A stretch of 64,000 nucleotides of DNA from Candidatus Pseudobacter hemicellulosilyticus (GCA_029202545.1 CP119311.1:434001-498000), one strand, 5' to 3'; shown: positions 1-10,157, counted from the stretch's first letter. The notes: generated from the sequence alone by a model not told the origin. A program made the numbers and translations.

Positions 1-1142
1 CCCTCGGTCTCCCCCATAATATGGGCGCTTCCGCCGCTACCCCCGTGGAAAAGCTGCGCGATAAAGCCTGGGTGGAAGCCAACGGCCATACCTCCTCCAT
101 CATGGACTATGCCCGCTTTAACTATGTAGCCCAACCCGGGGATAATATCGGCGCCGCCGGTCTCTACCCCCGCATCGGCTCCTATGACCTCTGGTCCATT
201 GAATGGGGCTACAAACCCATCTTCGATAAATCCGAAGACGAAGAGAAAGCCATCCTGAACGATTGGGTGAAAGCCCGCGCCAATGATCCTTACCTGCGTT
301 TTATCCACGCCGACGGACAGGATCCCCGCGCACAGACTGAATCCCTGGGCGACAATGCCATGAAAGCCAGCGATTATGGCATCAGGAACCTGAAATGGAT
401 GCTGCCGCAGATCCAGTCCTGGGTGAATGAGAAAGGAGAAGACTATAAACTCCTGGCAGATATCTATGGTGAAGTGTACGGACAGTTCAGCCGTTATATC
501 GGCCACGTGATCACCAATATTGGTGGTGTGTATACTGATAAGAAGACCACTGATCAAAGCGGGGCTATATACACTGTAGTACCCAAGACAACACAGAAAG
601 AAGCCCTGGGCTTCCTGGCTAAAAATGTGCTGGAAACCCCCACCTGGCTGCTCAATAAAGAGATCCTCGACAGGATCAATAATCCTTCCCAGGATCGCCT
701 GAGCGGTCTCCAGGAGCAGGTGCTTAGCGGACTGCTCAGTATCAACCGCCTCACCCGCATGAACACAGCCACCCTGCGTGATGCCAGCGCTTACCGCCTG
801 GAAGACTATATGGACGACGTGAAAAAAGCGATCTGGTCTGAACTGCCCACCCGCAAGACCATCGACTTCTACCGTCGCCTCCTGCAAAAATCATATGTAG
901 ACAAACTGGGCGCCATGGTTGCTCCTCCCGCAGCACCTGCTCCCATCAGCATGGGCGGCATGGTGATCAGCATGGGTGGCAGCAGCCGCTCCGGTGATGC
1001 GCCCGCTATTGCCCGCGCTCAACTCAAAGCCCTGAAAGCAGAGATCGCAGCTGCCCTGCCCGCTTACAGCGACAGGATGAGCCGCTATCACCTGCAGGAG
1101 CTGAATGAGAAGATCGACCGGATCCTCAACCCCAACAAATAA
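1..1142 (+). CDS. Zinc-dependent metalloprotease, C-terminal part (5' end outside window)
   Basis: The open frame runs in from the left edge. The first codons, from position 3, read LGLPHNMGAS, the tail of a metzincin-type HExxHxxGxxH zinc site, so the catalytic helix lies just upstream and the first ATG (21) is not the true start. Large Bacteroidota DUF5117/DUF4953-type zinc metalloproteases carry this HTLGLPHNMGAS signature. The visible 380 codons would be the region after the active site. The motifs SYDLWSIEWGY and LYPRIGSYD fit that family. Near the C-terminus is a Met/Gly-rich repeat (SMGGMVISMGGSS). The protein is probably secreted, but the signal peptide is not in view. The gene ends 19 bp before a strong terminator. 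Confidence 0.8.
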   Translation, partial: LGLPHNMGASAATPVEKLRDKAWVEANGHTSSIMDYARFNYVAQPGDNIGAAGLYPRIGSYDLWSIEWGYKPIFDKSEDEEKAILNDWVKARANDPYLRFIHADGQDPRAQTESLGDNAMKASDYGIRNLKWMLPQIQSWVNEKGEDYKLLADIYGEVYGQFSRYIGHVITNIGGVYTDKKTTDQSGAIYTVVPKTTQKEALGFLAKNVLETPTWLLNKEILDRINNPSQDRLSGLQEQVLSGLLSINRLTRMNTATLRDASAYRLEDYMDDVKKAIWSELPTRKTIDFYRRLLQKSYVDKLGAMVAPPAAPAPISMGGMVISMGGSSRSGDAPAIARAQLKALKAEIAAALPAYSDRMSRYHLQELNEKIDRILNPNK

Positions 1143-1160
1143 GCTGCTCCTTATAGCATA

Positions 1161-1194
1161 AAAAAAGCGCCTCCGGAATGGGGGCGCTTTTTTT
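1161..1194. terminator. Bidirectional rho-independent terminator
   Basis: AAAAAAGCGCCTCC pairs with GGGGGCGCTTTTTT (one G-U pair) around a GGAAT loop. The A-run and T-run flanks let it work on both strands. It sits between the convergent metalloprotease and the MacB-like permease. Confidence 0.85.
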
Positions 1195-1291
1195 ATGTAA
1201 AGTATTTTAAAGGATAACCACTCAGTAACTGCCGGTCGCCAGGGGCAAGAGCGTAATTATCATCCGTTGGGGACGAACCAAGAGAAGCCCG

Positions 1292-2569
1292 CTACTCATA
1301 TCTTAAAGCCTCTATCGGGTTCAGCCTGCCCGCCCGCATGGCAGGATACAGGCCAGCCATCAACCCAACCAGCGAACAGATCGCAATACCAATAAAGGTC
1401 CAGGCCCAGGGTACTACAAAACCCGTTTCCAGGAACATGGAGAAAAGATTGCCTACCAGTACGCCCAGCACCACGCCAAACAGGGCCCCCAGCAAACTGA
1501 TGATGATGGATTCATACAGGAATTGCCTGCGGATATTGCCCTTCTTCCCACCAATGGCTTTTACCAGGCCAATCTCTTTGGTCCTTTCCGTTACTGATAC
1601 CAGCATGATGTTCATCAATCCCACTGCCGCCCCCATCAGCGTGATCACACCAATGATCAGAGCCGAAAAGGTCAGCAGGTCCAGCTGCTTCAATAACATT
1701 TCCACAAAGCTGTCGCTCTTGTCAATGGCAAAATTATCCTCTTCCGTAGTGGTCAGCTTACGGATAGGCCGGAAAATGCCCGTAGCCTCGCCCGTTGCCG
1801 CATCCATCAGGTGCAGTTCCGGTACTTTCACCTGGATGCCGAAAGAGGCATTGGGATTGGTATTAAAAAAACGACGCACATTATTGTAGGAGGTGACCAC
1901 AGAGTTGTCCCAGCTCATGCCCAGGGTGCTGCCCTTGGGATTCAACACCCCCACTACCCGGAAGGGAATATTGTTGATCTTGATGATCTTGTCTACCGCA
2001 CGCTCCATATTATCCCCAAAGAATTTGGTGGCCACATCTTTCCCGATCACGCAGACGTTACGGCCCGACTGCACATCCAGCTCATTCAGGTTCCGGCCAT
2101 AGGCCAGCGTGAACCCGTTCTGGTCCACATAATTCTCATCCCCCCCAAATACGCGGGTGGTGGGATTGGATTTGCGGTTGCCCATGGACACCACCGCATC
2201 CCTTGTACCGAAGATATTGAGGGATACCCTTGACGGGAACTGGAAACGTTGCTTGAACTGCTCCGCCTGGAGCTTGGTGATAGGTTTGCCGAAACTTGAT
2301 TTCTTTTCTTTCCGCTGTCCCTTCTTTTCTTTTTTGATCTCTGAGCCGCCGCCAAAGTGGAAACGCGGCTCCCGGTAACGGATGGTGAAACCCGTTGCTC
2401 CCATAGCCGAAAAGCTTTCCACAAATTTCTGCTGCATGGCCACTATGGCCGTTTTGATGCCCACCAGGGCCATGATCCCAAAGGCAATGATAGATACGGT
2501 AATACCTGTACGGAGCTTATTGGCGCGAACCGTTTTGAAGGCTAAGGAGAATGTATCGCGGAACGTCAT
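1292..2569 (-). CDS. ABC transporter permease, MacB/FtsX family
   Basis: A 425-residue inner-membrane protein with the MacB layout: an N-terminal membrane segment (about residues 18-42), a large periplasmic MacB_PCD domain (about 45-275), then three C-terminal FtsX membrane segments. The FtsX motif ERTKEIGLVKAIGGKKGNI is present (about residues 330-348). Such permeases work with a LolD/MacB-type ATPase in mechanotransmission, efflux or lipoprotein traffic. No ATPase gene is next to it: the next gene in the same direction upstream is nuoN, 107 bp away. A Lys/Glu-rich insert (about residues 76-92, KKEKKGQRKEKK) is unusual in the periplasmic domain. The substrate cannot be told. Confidence 0.88.
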   Translation of the reverse strand: MTFRDTFSLAFKTVRANKLRTGITVSIIAFGIMALVGIKTAIVAMQQKFVESFSAMGATGFTIRYREPRFHFGGGSEIKKEKKGQRKEKKSSFGKPITKLQAEQFKQRFQFPSRVSLNIFGTRDAVVSMGNRKSNPTTRVFGGDENYVDQNGFTLAYGRNLNELDVQSGRNVCVIGKDVATKFFGDNMERAVDKIIKINNIPFRVVGVLNPKGSTLGMSWDNSVVTSYNNVRRFFNTNPNASFGIQVKVPELHLMDAATGEATGIFRPIRKLTTTEEDNFAIDKSDSFVEMLLKQLDLLTFSALIIGVITLMGAAVGLMNIMLVSVTERTKEIGLVKAIGGKKGNIRRQFLYESIIISLLGALFGVVLGVLVGNLFSMFLETGFVVPWAWTFIGIAICSLVGLMAGLYPAMRAGRLNPIEALRYE

Positions 2570-2676
2570 AATACTGCTTGTCTTACTAAAGTAAGCAATA
2601 TTACCATAAAATGCGTTGCCAATACACGGACGGCAAGTCGGTGCGGTAACCCTTTAACCAAAGGCGCTCAGCCCGT

Positions 2677-4056
2677 TTAGAAGAAAAAGTACAGTTGGGA
2701 GATGATCCATTGGGGGAAGATGCCAAACAGCACTACCAGGGCTGCCATGCCCACCAGGGTGCCCCTGAAACCGATGGTAGTCTCAATCTCCTGCCCTTCG
2801 CCTTCCCGGAAGTACATGGCCTGTATTACCCGGAAATAGTAGTATACACTGATGGCCGCGCAAAGCACACCAACAATGACCAGCCAGAAGACCTGTCCGT
2901 TACTGATAGCGGCGGACAGCATATAGAATTTGGCCATGAACCCGGCCGTAGCGGGGATACCTGCCAGGGACAATAAAAAGATAGTGGTGGTAGCCGCCAG
3001 CAGGGGCTGCCTTTTGGCCAGGCCGTTGAACCCTTCAAAGGTATAGTCCTTCATCCGTACCAGGATGGCGAAGATACCAATGGTGGCTACACTGTAGGCC
3101 ATCGTGTAAAAGATCAGGCCTTCCTTGGCAATCCCGTTCAGGGCTACCAGGGAGAACATCATGAAGCCAGCCTGGGCAATACTGGAATAGGCCAGCATCC
3201 TTTTCACGCTCTGCTGGAATACGGCCGTGATATTACCGATCAGCAGGGTGGCGGCGGCAATGATGGCCACCAGGGTGCGCCATTCTGCATGGAGGTCGCC
3301 AAAGCTGTTGTCAAACAGGCGCAGGAAACCGATAAAGGCAGCCGCCTTCACAATAGTAGCCATGAAGGAGGTGAATACCGTAGGAGCGCCGTCATATACG
3401 TCGGGCGTCCAGAAATGGAAGGGCGCCGCAGATACTTTGAAAGCCATGGAGAACAGCAGGAGCAGCAGGCCGGCAGACAGCATGGGGGTCAGCTCCGTAG
3501 TGCCAAACCCGATCTGGTCCAGCGTAAAGGTCCCTTTGGCTCCATAGATCAGGGTGATACCCATCAGCATCAGGCCGGTGGAGAAAGAACCCATCAGGAA
3601 ATATTTCAGGGCCGCCTCATTGCTTTTCAGGTTACGTTTATCTGCACCAGTCAGGATATACAGGGGGATAGAAATGATCTCAATGCCCAGGAACAGCATC
3701 AGCAGGGTATTGAAAGAAGAAACGATGGCCACCCCGCAAAGGATGAAAAAGATCAATGCATAATATTCCGCCACCTGTGTACCTACTTTCTTCATGTCAC
3801 GACCAGAGAGCAGGAAGTACAGTGCAGTACAGCCAAAAGCGATGGTGTTGAAGAACAACCCGAAGCTATCGAAGTAAAGCATATTGCGTACGTTCACTTT
3901 CACCAGGGTGGTTCCACCGGATTCCATCAGGTTCACCGCCAGCAGCAGGCCAATGCCCAGCAAGGCCATTGTCCGCACTACAGTTTGTTTGTTGGCAAAG
4001 GCTCCCGTGAACATCATTACCACACCCCAGATAGCCGATATTATAATTGCATTCAT
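2677..4056 (-). CDS. nuoN: NADH-quinone oxidoreductase subunit N
   Basis: Antiporter-like membrane subunit of complex I that helps move protons while NADH electrons pass to quinone. It has 459 residues, close to the family length, and is almost all membrane helices. The family motif GAPTVFTSFMATIVKAA carries the conserved lysine of the proton channel, and YSSIAQAGFMM follows. It is the last gene of the nuo operon and starts 39 bp after nuoM. There is no clear terminator directly after its stop, so readthrough toward the MacB-like permease cannot be excluded. Confidence 0.95.
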   Translation of the reverse strand: MNAIIISAIWGVVMMFTGAFANKQTVVRTMALLGIGLLLAVNLMESGGTTLVKVNVRNMLYFDSFGLFFNTIAFGCTALYFLLSGRDMKKVGTQVAEYYALIFFILCGVAIVSSFNTLLMLFLGIEIISIPLYILTGADKRNLKSNEAALKYFLMGSFSTGLMLMGITLIYGAKGTFTLDQIGFGTTELTPMLSAGLLLLLFSMAFKVSAAPFHFWTPDVYDGAPTVFTSFMATIVKAAAFIGFLRLFDNSFGDLHAEWRTLVAIIAAATLLIGNITAVFQQSVKRMLAYSSIAQAGFMMFSLVALNGIAKEGLIFYTMAYSVATIGIFAILVRMKDYTFEGFNGLAKRQPLLAATTTIFLLSLAGIPATAGFMAKFYMLSAAISNGQVFWLVIVGVLCAAISVYYYFRVIQAMYFREGEGQEIETTIGFRGTLVGMAALVVLFGIFPQWIISQLYFFF

Positions 4057-4095
4057 CCTAATACTATTTATCGAAAGTAATTTCTAAACGTTCTC

Positions 4096-5566
4096 TTATA
4101 ATGGATGTTTATTAACCATTTTTTCCAGTAATGCATCCACCGTTCCCTGGGTCAGTTCCAGCATAGGCTTGGGATAAACGCCCATCACCAGGATGGCTAT
4201 CACCAGCACACCCAGCACCAGCTTCTCGTTGATGCGGATATCCTTTGCATTGGCGGTAAGGGTATTGGTATTGCCGTAGAATACACGCTGGATCATATTC
4301 AGCGTATACACTGCGGACAGGATGATGCTGACACCAGCCACCGCGGCAAACACAGGTCCCATTTTGGAAACATTGGAAGTAAATACGCCGGTGAAGAGCA
4401 GGAACTCACCCACAAAGGCATTGGTCAGCGGCAGGGCCACATTGGCCAGCGCCACCACTACCAGGAGGATAGCAAGCCCCGGCGCTTTCTGCGCCAGACC
4501 TCCCAGCTCGGAGATCTTACGGGTATTGAACTGGCGCTCTATCAGCTCCACTACTATCCAGAGGCCGATGATATTGATCCCGTGGTTGAACATCTGGATC
4601 ATTACCCCCTGCAGGCCTTTATCTGAAGACACGAAGATGGCCAGGCACATCAGGCCCATGTGGGCGATGGAGGAATAGGCGATCAGGCGCTTCAGGTCGT
4701 CCTGCTGGATAGCGATCAGCGATGCATAGATCATCCCGATCACGCAGAGCAGGCCAACCGTGTCACCATGCGCCCAGGCGGCGGTAGGCAGAACGGGCAC
4801 CAGCCAGCGGATCACCCCAAACAGCCCCATTTTCACCATTACCCCCGCTCAGCACCATGGTAGTGGCCGTGGGCGACTGCTCATAGGTATCCGGCTGCCA
4901 GGTATGGAAGGGAAAGATGGGCATCTTGATGGCAAAGGCAATGAAGATGAGCCAGAACAGCCAGTTCTGCTCCTTGGTGGAGAGACTGGCCTTATAGAAT
5001 GACTCCAGCGCAAAGGACTGGTCGGCTGTATGGAAATAGATATACAGGAGACCAACCAGCATCAGGAGCGAACCAACAAAGGTGTAGATAAAGAACTTGA
5101 AGGTAACGGCGATCCTGCGTTCCCCACCCCAGCTGGAGCAAAGGAAATAAGCGGGGATCAGCGCCAGCTCCCAGAAGAAATAGAACAGCAGCGCATCATA
5201 GGCCAGGAAAACACCCATCAGGCCGGCCTGTGCCAGCAGCATGAGAGCGAAGAACTGGTTCGCATTCTTATAGGAGGCATTCCAGGTAGCTGCAAAGATC
5301 ATGGGGAAAGCTACGGCCGTAAGCAGGCAAAGCAGCTGGCCCATGCCATCCAGCCCTACTGCAAAACTGCTGCCCAGGGTAGGCAGCCACTCCACATTGG
5401 CATGCAGGTAACTGTTGCCTTTCAGCACAGTTATACCCAGCAGGGAGATCACCAGCGTGGCCAAGGCGGATAACAAAGCCCATGCCCTGGCGCTCTTTTC
5501 TGATTTGATCAGGAAAGTGGCGAGGCCGGTGAGCAGCGGAACAACGATGAGCAGAACAGGTATCAT
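4096..5566 (-). pseudogene. nuoM: NADH-quinone oxidoreductase subunit M, split by a one-base frameshift
   Basis: Antiporter-like proton-pumping subunit of complex I, present as two frames. The 5' part (5566 down to about 4845) starts MIPVLLIVVPLLTG and reaches DTYEQSPTATTMVLSG. The 3' part continues VMVKMGLFGVIRWLVPVLP to the stop at 4096. The join lies in a run of five C at 4842-4846 on the plus strand (GGGGG in the mRNA). With four, the frame is continuous and gives about 489 residues, the normal family length. The rest of both halves is well conserved, with no other damage, so a homopolymer sequencing error or a very recent mutation is more likely than old decay. Its neighbours nuoL and nuoN are intact. 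Confidence 0.93.
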
Positions 5567-5591
5567 AATGAAACGAAATAGGTCAAATGAA

Positions 5592-7526
5592 TTACTTTTT
5601 CACAAAAAACTGGATCGCAAAGAAGAGCAGCATACCCAGTACCATCAGCAGTACGTAGCTGCCCACCTGGCCGCTCTGTACCAGGCGTACCTGGCGGCTG
5701 GTATAGTTCACAAACCGGCCTACACCATTCACAATGCCATCCACCACATTTTTCTCGATGAAGCTGTTGAGGAACCGGCCTGTCCAGTTCAGCGGCCGTA
5801 TGATGATGAAATTGTACAGTTCGTCCACGTACCATTTGTTGGCCAGCACCTTGCCAAAACCGGTAGCCTCTTTCATCTCCGGCTTACGGCTGTAGCGGGA
5901 AATGGCTACAAAGATGGCCACCAGGGCAATAGCTACAGACACCCCCATCAGCACATATTCCGTGCTGTGATCCAGGTGATGTCCTTCAGCGATCTTCGCT
6001 GACTCAGCAAAGATGGGGCTGAGGAAATGCTCCAGGCTATGGGCATTGTGCATCAGCACTTCGGGGATACCGATCCAGCCGCCAATCACGCTCAGCACCG
6101 CCAGCACCATCAGGGGGATGGTCATGGCAGCCGGGCTTTCATGCAGGTGATGACGCTGTTCTTCCGTACCGCGGAACTGCCCCAGGAAGGTGGTGGCATA
6201 GAGGCGGAACATATAGAAGGCCGTCATACCGGCGGTGATCACACCAACGATCCAGTAGATCATATTCCTGCCAAAGGCGGCAGCCAGGATCTCATCTTTG
6301 GAGAAGAAACCTGCAAAAGGCGGGATACCGGCAATAGCGATACAGCCCAGCAGGAAGGTCATATGGGTGATTGGTAATTTCTTTCTCAGGCCGCCCATAT
6401 TCCGGATATCCTGCTCATGATGCATGGCATGGATCACAGAACCGGCCCCGAGGAACAGCAGGGCTTTGAAGAAGGCATGGGTCATGACATGGAATACAGC
6501 GCCGGTATAGGCGCCTACACCCAGACCCAGGAACATATAACCGAGCTGGCTCACTGTTGAGTAGGCCAGTACTTTTTTAATATCGTTCTGCTTGAGGGCG
6601 ATGGTAGCGGCCAGTACTGCAGTGGCCAGGCCTATCACTGCTACCACTGTCTGGGTAACGGGGGCCAGGGTATACATGATATTGCTGCGGGCAATCATAT
6701 AGATACCGGCGGTCACCATGGTAGCTGCGTGGATCAGGGCTGATACAGGCGTAGGACCCGCCATGGCATCCGGCAGCCAGGTGTACAGCGGGATCTGCGC
6801 ACTTTTACCGGTGGCGCCTACGAACAATAATAAGGTGATGCCTGTTATTTCAAAAGTGCTCAGGTTGGCTTTGGCCAGGCCGCCGCTGATGATATCCAGT
6901 ACACCGGTGCCGGCGTCATTGGTATAGGTAACGGTGCCCAGTTTGGCAATGATCCAGAAGATGGCCAGCAGGAAAGCCAGGTCACCGATCCGGTTCATGA
7001 TAAAGGCTTTCTTGGCGGCGTTGGTATATTCCACGTTCTTGAACCAGTAACCGATGAGCAGGTAGGAACAGAGGCCCACACCTTCCCAGCCGATGAACAT
7101 GATCACATAGTTGGCGCCCAGCACCAGCAGGAGCATGGAGAACACGAACAGGTTGAGGTAGGCAAAATAACGGGCAAAATGCGGCGGCTCTTCTGAATGC
7201 ATATACGCGGCGGAATACACATGGATCAGGAAGCCTACGCCCGTGATCACCAGCAGGAAGAGAGAAGAGAGCTGGTCAACCTGGAATGCGAATGGAATGG
7301 AGAAGTCCCCTACGCTGATAAAATCGAAGAAGCTGATAACACCTGTGTGCCCGTCTTTCACCTGCAGGAAGAGCAGGACGCTCACTACAAATGAAGCCAG
7401 CAGTGTGCCACAGCCTACGAGGCTCACCAGCGATTTGGGCAACTGTTTCCGGAACAGGCCGTTGATCAGGAAACCTATCAGCGGCAGTACCGGTACCAAC
7501 CAGACTAATTGTAAAATATTCTTCAT
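5592..7526 (-). CDS. nuoL: NADH-quinone oxidoreductase subunit L
   Basis: Largest antiporter-like membrane subunit of complex I, 644 residues. It carries the signature GPTPVSALIHAATMVTAG and HAFFKALLFLGAGSVIH, whose lysine and histidines belong to the proton path. After the antiporter core come further C-terminal helices and the long amphipathic region typical of NuoL. It starts 55 bp after nuoK and is 25 bp before nuoM. Nothing is missing. Confidence 0.96.
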   Translation of the reverse strand: MKNILQLVWLVPVLPLIGFLINGLFRKQLPKSLVSLVGCGTLLASFVVSVLLFLQVKDGHTGVISFFDFISVGDFSIPFAFQVDQLSSLFLLVITGVGFLIHVYSAAYMHSEEPPHFARYFAYLNLFVFSMLLLVLGANYVIMFIGWEGVGLCSYLLIGYWFKNVEYTNAAKKAFIMNRIGDLAFLLAIFWIIAKLGTVTYTNDAGTGVLDIISGGLAKANLSTFEITGITLLLFVGATGKSAQIPLYTWLPDAMAGPTPVSALIHAATMVTAGIYMIARSNIMYTLAPVTQTVVAVIGLATAVLAATIALKQNDIKKVLAYSTVSQLGYMFLGLGVGAYTGAVFHVMTHAFFKALLFLGAGSVIHAMHHEQDIRNMGGLRKKLPITHMTFLLGCIAIAGIPPFAGFFSKDEILAAAFGRNMIYWIVGVITAGMTAFYMFRLYATTFLGQFRGTEEQRHHLHESPAAMTIPLMVLAVLSVIGGWIGIPEVLMHNAHSLEHFLSPIFAESAKIAEGHHLDHSTEYVLMGVSVAIALVAIFVAISRYSRKPEMKEATGFGKVLANKWYVDELYNFIIIRPLNWTGRFLNSFIEKNVVDGIVNGVGRFVNYTSRQVRLVQSGQVGSYVLLMVLGMLLFFAIQFFVKK

Positions 7527-7581
7527 AAAGCCTTCTTGGAGAGCAGGACCGGCAGTAGCAATCGCTTACCGGCCAGGCTCG

Positions 7582-7911
7582 TCAATGTTTCAATCTGTTC
7601 AAAAAATTTACGTCCACTGAATGCACGTTACGGTACATCATCACTATGATAGCCAGTCCCACACAGACCTCGGCCGCTGCCACCACCATGATGAAGAACA
7701 CGAACAGCTGTCCTTCAATACCGGCCGTTGGATTGGCGGCCGCACCAGCCAGGTGATGCATTTTGGAGAATGCAACCAGCAGCAGGTTCACGGCATTCAG
7801 CATCAGCTCAATGCACATGAAGATGATGATGGCGTTGCGGCGCGTCAGCACGCCCACAATCCCGATGCAGAACAGGGCCAGTGATAAAACGATGTAGTAT
7901 TCGATTTTCAT
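7582..7911 (-). CDS. nuoK: NADH-quinone oxidoreductase subunit K
   Basis: Small membrane subunit of complex I, 109 residues with three predicted helices, the usual size. The segment RRNAIIIFMCIELMLNAVNL carries the conserved membrane glutamate needed for proton transfer, and a second glutamate is in the third helix (AAAEVCVGLAI). It starts 9 bp after nuoJ in the same direction, so the two are surely cotranscribed. Confidence 0.96.
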   Translation of the reverse strand: MKIEYYIVLSLALFCIGIVGVLTRRNAIIIFMCIELMLNAVNLLLVAFSKMHHLAGAAANPTAGIEGQLFVFFIMVVAAAEVCVGLAIIVMMYRNVHSVDVNFLNRLKH

Positions 7912-7920
7912 AATAGTCGA

Positions 7921-8424
7921 TTAGTCTCCTTTTTTACCGATCACCACTGCTCCCACCATTGCGCTGAGGAACAGGACGCTACTGATCTCAAAAGGAACAA
8001 CATATTCTGTGAACAATGCTTTACCGAGATTACCGATCAGGCCAATATCACCGTCCACCAGCTGTACCAGCTCTCCTTTCTTTTCCGCTGTTTTCAAAGC
8101 GGCCACCAGCACCAGCAGGAGACAGCCGCCGGACAGTACGCCCGCCAGCTTCAGCCACTTGTTCTTTTTGGGTTCGGTTTCCTTGTTGAGGTTCATGAGC
8201 ATGATCACAAACAGGAACAGTACCATAATGGCGCCTGCATATACAATCAGGTTCACAATACCAATGAACTGGGCATTCATCAGGATATAATGCCCGGAGA
8301 TAGCAAAGAAGGTAACAATCAGCCAAAGTACGCTGTGTACAGGATTACGGCTGAGAAGGACCATCAGCGCGCTGCCGAGGGCCAGGGCGCTGAGAAAATA
8401 AAAAAGTAATACAGTTATGCTCAT
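7921..8424 (-). CDS. nuoJ: NADH-quinone oxidoreductase subunit J
   Basis: Membrane subunit of complex I, 167 residues with about five helices. The core NPVHSVLWLIVTFFAISGHY and GAIMVLFLFVIMLMNL are family hallmarks. The protein ends VGAVVIGKKGD. It sits between nuoI (21 bp) and nuoK (9 bp) in the standard nuo order. Confidence 0.95.
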   Translation of the reverse strand: MSITVLLFYFLSALALGSALMVLLSRNPVHSVLWLIVTFFAISGHYILMNAQFIGIVNLIVYAGAIMVLFLFVIMLMNLNKETEPKKNKWLKLAGVLSGGCLLLVLVAALKTAEKKGELVQLVDGDIGLIGNLGKALFTEYVVPFEISSVLFLSAMVGAVVIGKKGD

Positions 8425-8445
8425 GATGGCTTGTTGCTTGTTCGG

Positions 8446-9003
8446 TTAGTTGGCCTGTTCTTGCTTGTTTGCCCTGTTGCCCAGCGCCTGCTGATAGGCT
8501 TCCGGGTTCTCTTTCGGATCCGGGATCAGGAGGTCCGCCTTGCCATAGATCAGCCCCTTGCGCTGGTAGTTGGCAGGCGCAAAGGTTTCACTCATGTAAA
8601 TAGCATCCTTGGGGCAGGCTTCCTCACAAAGGCCACAGAATATGCAGCGGAGCATATTGATCTCGTATTTGGCCGCATATTTCTCTTCACGGTACAGGTT
8701 CTCTTCACCCGGCAGCCGCTCTGCTGCTTCCATAGTAATGGCTTCTGCGGGACAGGCTACGGCGCAGAGACCGCAGGCCGTACAGCGCTCACGTCCTTCC
8801 GCATCCCTGTTGAGGATATGCAGGCCACGGAATACCGGGCTGAAAGGACGTTTCTCTTCAGGGTACTGCACCGTTACCTTTTTCATGAAAAGGTGCTTCA
8901 GCGTGATCAGCATTCCCTTGAAGATATTCCACAGGTAGATCCGTTCCAGGAAGGTCATGGGACTGCGGTCTACCGGTTTCGCTCTGCTCGTTAATGATTG
9001 CAT
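8446..9003 (-). CDS. nuoI: NADH-quinone oxidoreductase subunit I
   Basis: Peripheral-arm subunit that carries two [4Fe-4S] clusters (N6a/N6b) handing electrons toward NuoB. Both ferredoxin motifs are complete: CTACGLCAVACP with Cys74, 77, 80 and 84, and CIFCGLCEEACP with Cys120, 123, 126 and 130. It has 185 residues, normal for the family. An N-terminal helix region (about 18-40) contacts the membrane arm. It follows nuoH after 36 bp. Confidence 0.96.
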   Translation of the reverse strand: MQSLTSRAKPVDRSPMTFLERIYLWNIFKGMLITLKHLFMKKVTVQYPEEKRPFSPVFRGLHILNRDAEGRERCTACGLCAVACPAEAITMEAAERLPGEENLYREEKYAAKYEINMLRCIFCGLCEEACPKDAIYMSETFAPANYQRKGLIYGKADLLIPDPKENPEAYQQALGNRANKQEQAN

Positions 9004-9039
9004 ATTAAATGACTTATTCTTGAATCGCTTTTTCTGTTG

Positions 9040-10101
9040 TTATTTTTTCAGCCACAATACAATAGCTGCTGTTATCAGCATATTGGCCAGCGCCAAAGGT
9101 ATCAAAGATTTCCAGCATAACTTCATCAGCTGATCATAGCGGAAGCGCGGAACGGTCCAGCGTACCCACATGAAGAAGAAGATGAAGGCGCCCGCCTTGG
9201 CAAACAGTGTCAGTCCCTGCAGCAGGGCCACCCAGTTCTGTCCCCAGCTTTCGATCAGCCTGGCGTCATTCACAAACGGAATATCATAACCGCCAAAGAA
9301 CAGCGTAGCCATCAGCACGCTACTGATGAACATATTGATGTATTCGGCAAAGAGATAAAAACCCAGTTTCATGGAAGAATACTCCTGGTGGTAACCCATG
9401 TTCAGTTCACTTTCCGCTTCGGGAAGGTCAAACGGGGTACGGTTACATTCTGCAAAGGCGCAGATCAGGAAGATGAGGAAGCCCAGGGGCTGATACAGTA
9501 CATTGTACCAGGTGTCCATCTGCTGTCCTACGATCACGCTCATTTTCAGGGAGCCGGTCATCATCAGCAGGGCAATCAGGGAAAGTCCCATCGGCAGCTC
9601 ATAGGAGATGGTCTGGGAGGCGCCGCGTAAGCTGGCCAGCAGGGAGAACTTGTTATTGGAGGCCCAGCCGCCGATCATCATCCCGTACACACCCATGCTC
9701 ACCACGCCAAACACATACAGGACACCGATATTGATATCAGCTATCTGCAGGGATACCTGGCGGCCCAGTACTTCAATGGGGCCAGCCCAGGGAATAACGG
9801 CCGAGGTCATCAGCGCCGCCAGCATAGCCAGCGCAGGCCCCAGCACAAACAAAGTCCTGTTGGAAGTGTTGGGAATGATCTCTTCTTTCATGAACAGCTT
9901 GAGACCATCAGCCAACGGCTGGAACAAACCGAAAGGACCGGCCCGGTTGGGACCATGACGGTCCTGGATCCAGCCAGCTACCTTTCTTTCTCCGTAGGTC
10001 TCATACATGGCGATCACCATCGACAAAGAAATAATGGCGATGATCAACACCAGCTTCTCAATGAGAAAAAACCAATCAAATGCTAACAGATATAACTGCA
10101 T
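9040..10101 (-). CDS. nuoH: NADH-quinone oxidoreductase subunit H
   Basis: Membrane subunit at the junction of the two arms of complex I, helping to form the quinone chamber. It has 353 residues and about eight helices. The signature GPNRAGPFGLFQPLADGLK is present near residue 50, and the acidic loop FDLPEAESELNMGYHQEYS near residue 225. No truncation. It lies 56 bp downstream of the nuoG stop. Confidence 0.97.
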   Translation of the reverse strand: MQLYLLAFDWFFLIEKLVLIIAIISLSMVIAMYETYGERKVAGWIQDRHGPNRAGPFGLFQPLADGLKLFMKEEIIPNTSNRTLFVLGPALAMLAALMTSAVIPWAGPIEVLGRQVSLQIADINIGVLYVFGVVSMGVYGMMIGGWASNNKFSLLASLRGASQTISYELPMGLSLIALLMMTGSLKMSVIVGQQMDTWYNVLYQPLGFLIFLICAFAECNRTPFDLPEAESELNMGYHQEYSSMKLGFYLFAEYINMFISSVLMATLFFGGYDIPFVNDARLIESWGQNWVALLQGLTLFAKAGAFIFFFMWVRWTVPRFRYDQLMKLCWKSLIPLALANMLITAAIVLWLKK

Positions 10102-10157
10102 TGTGCCTTATTATAAATACCGGGCGTCTGCAGGCAGCCGCCCTGATGAATGATAAC

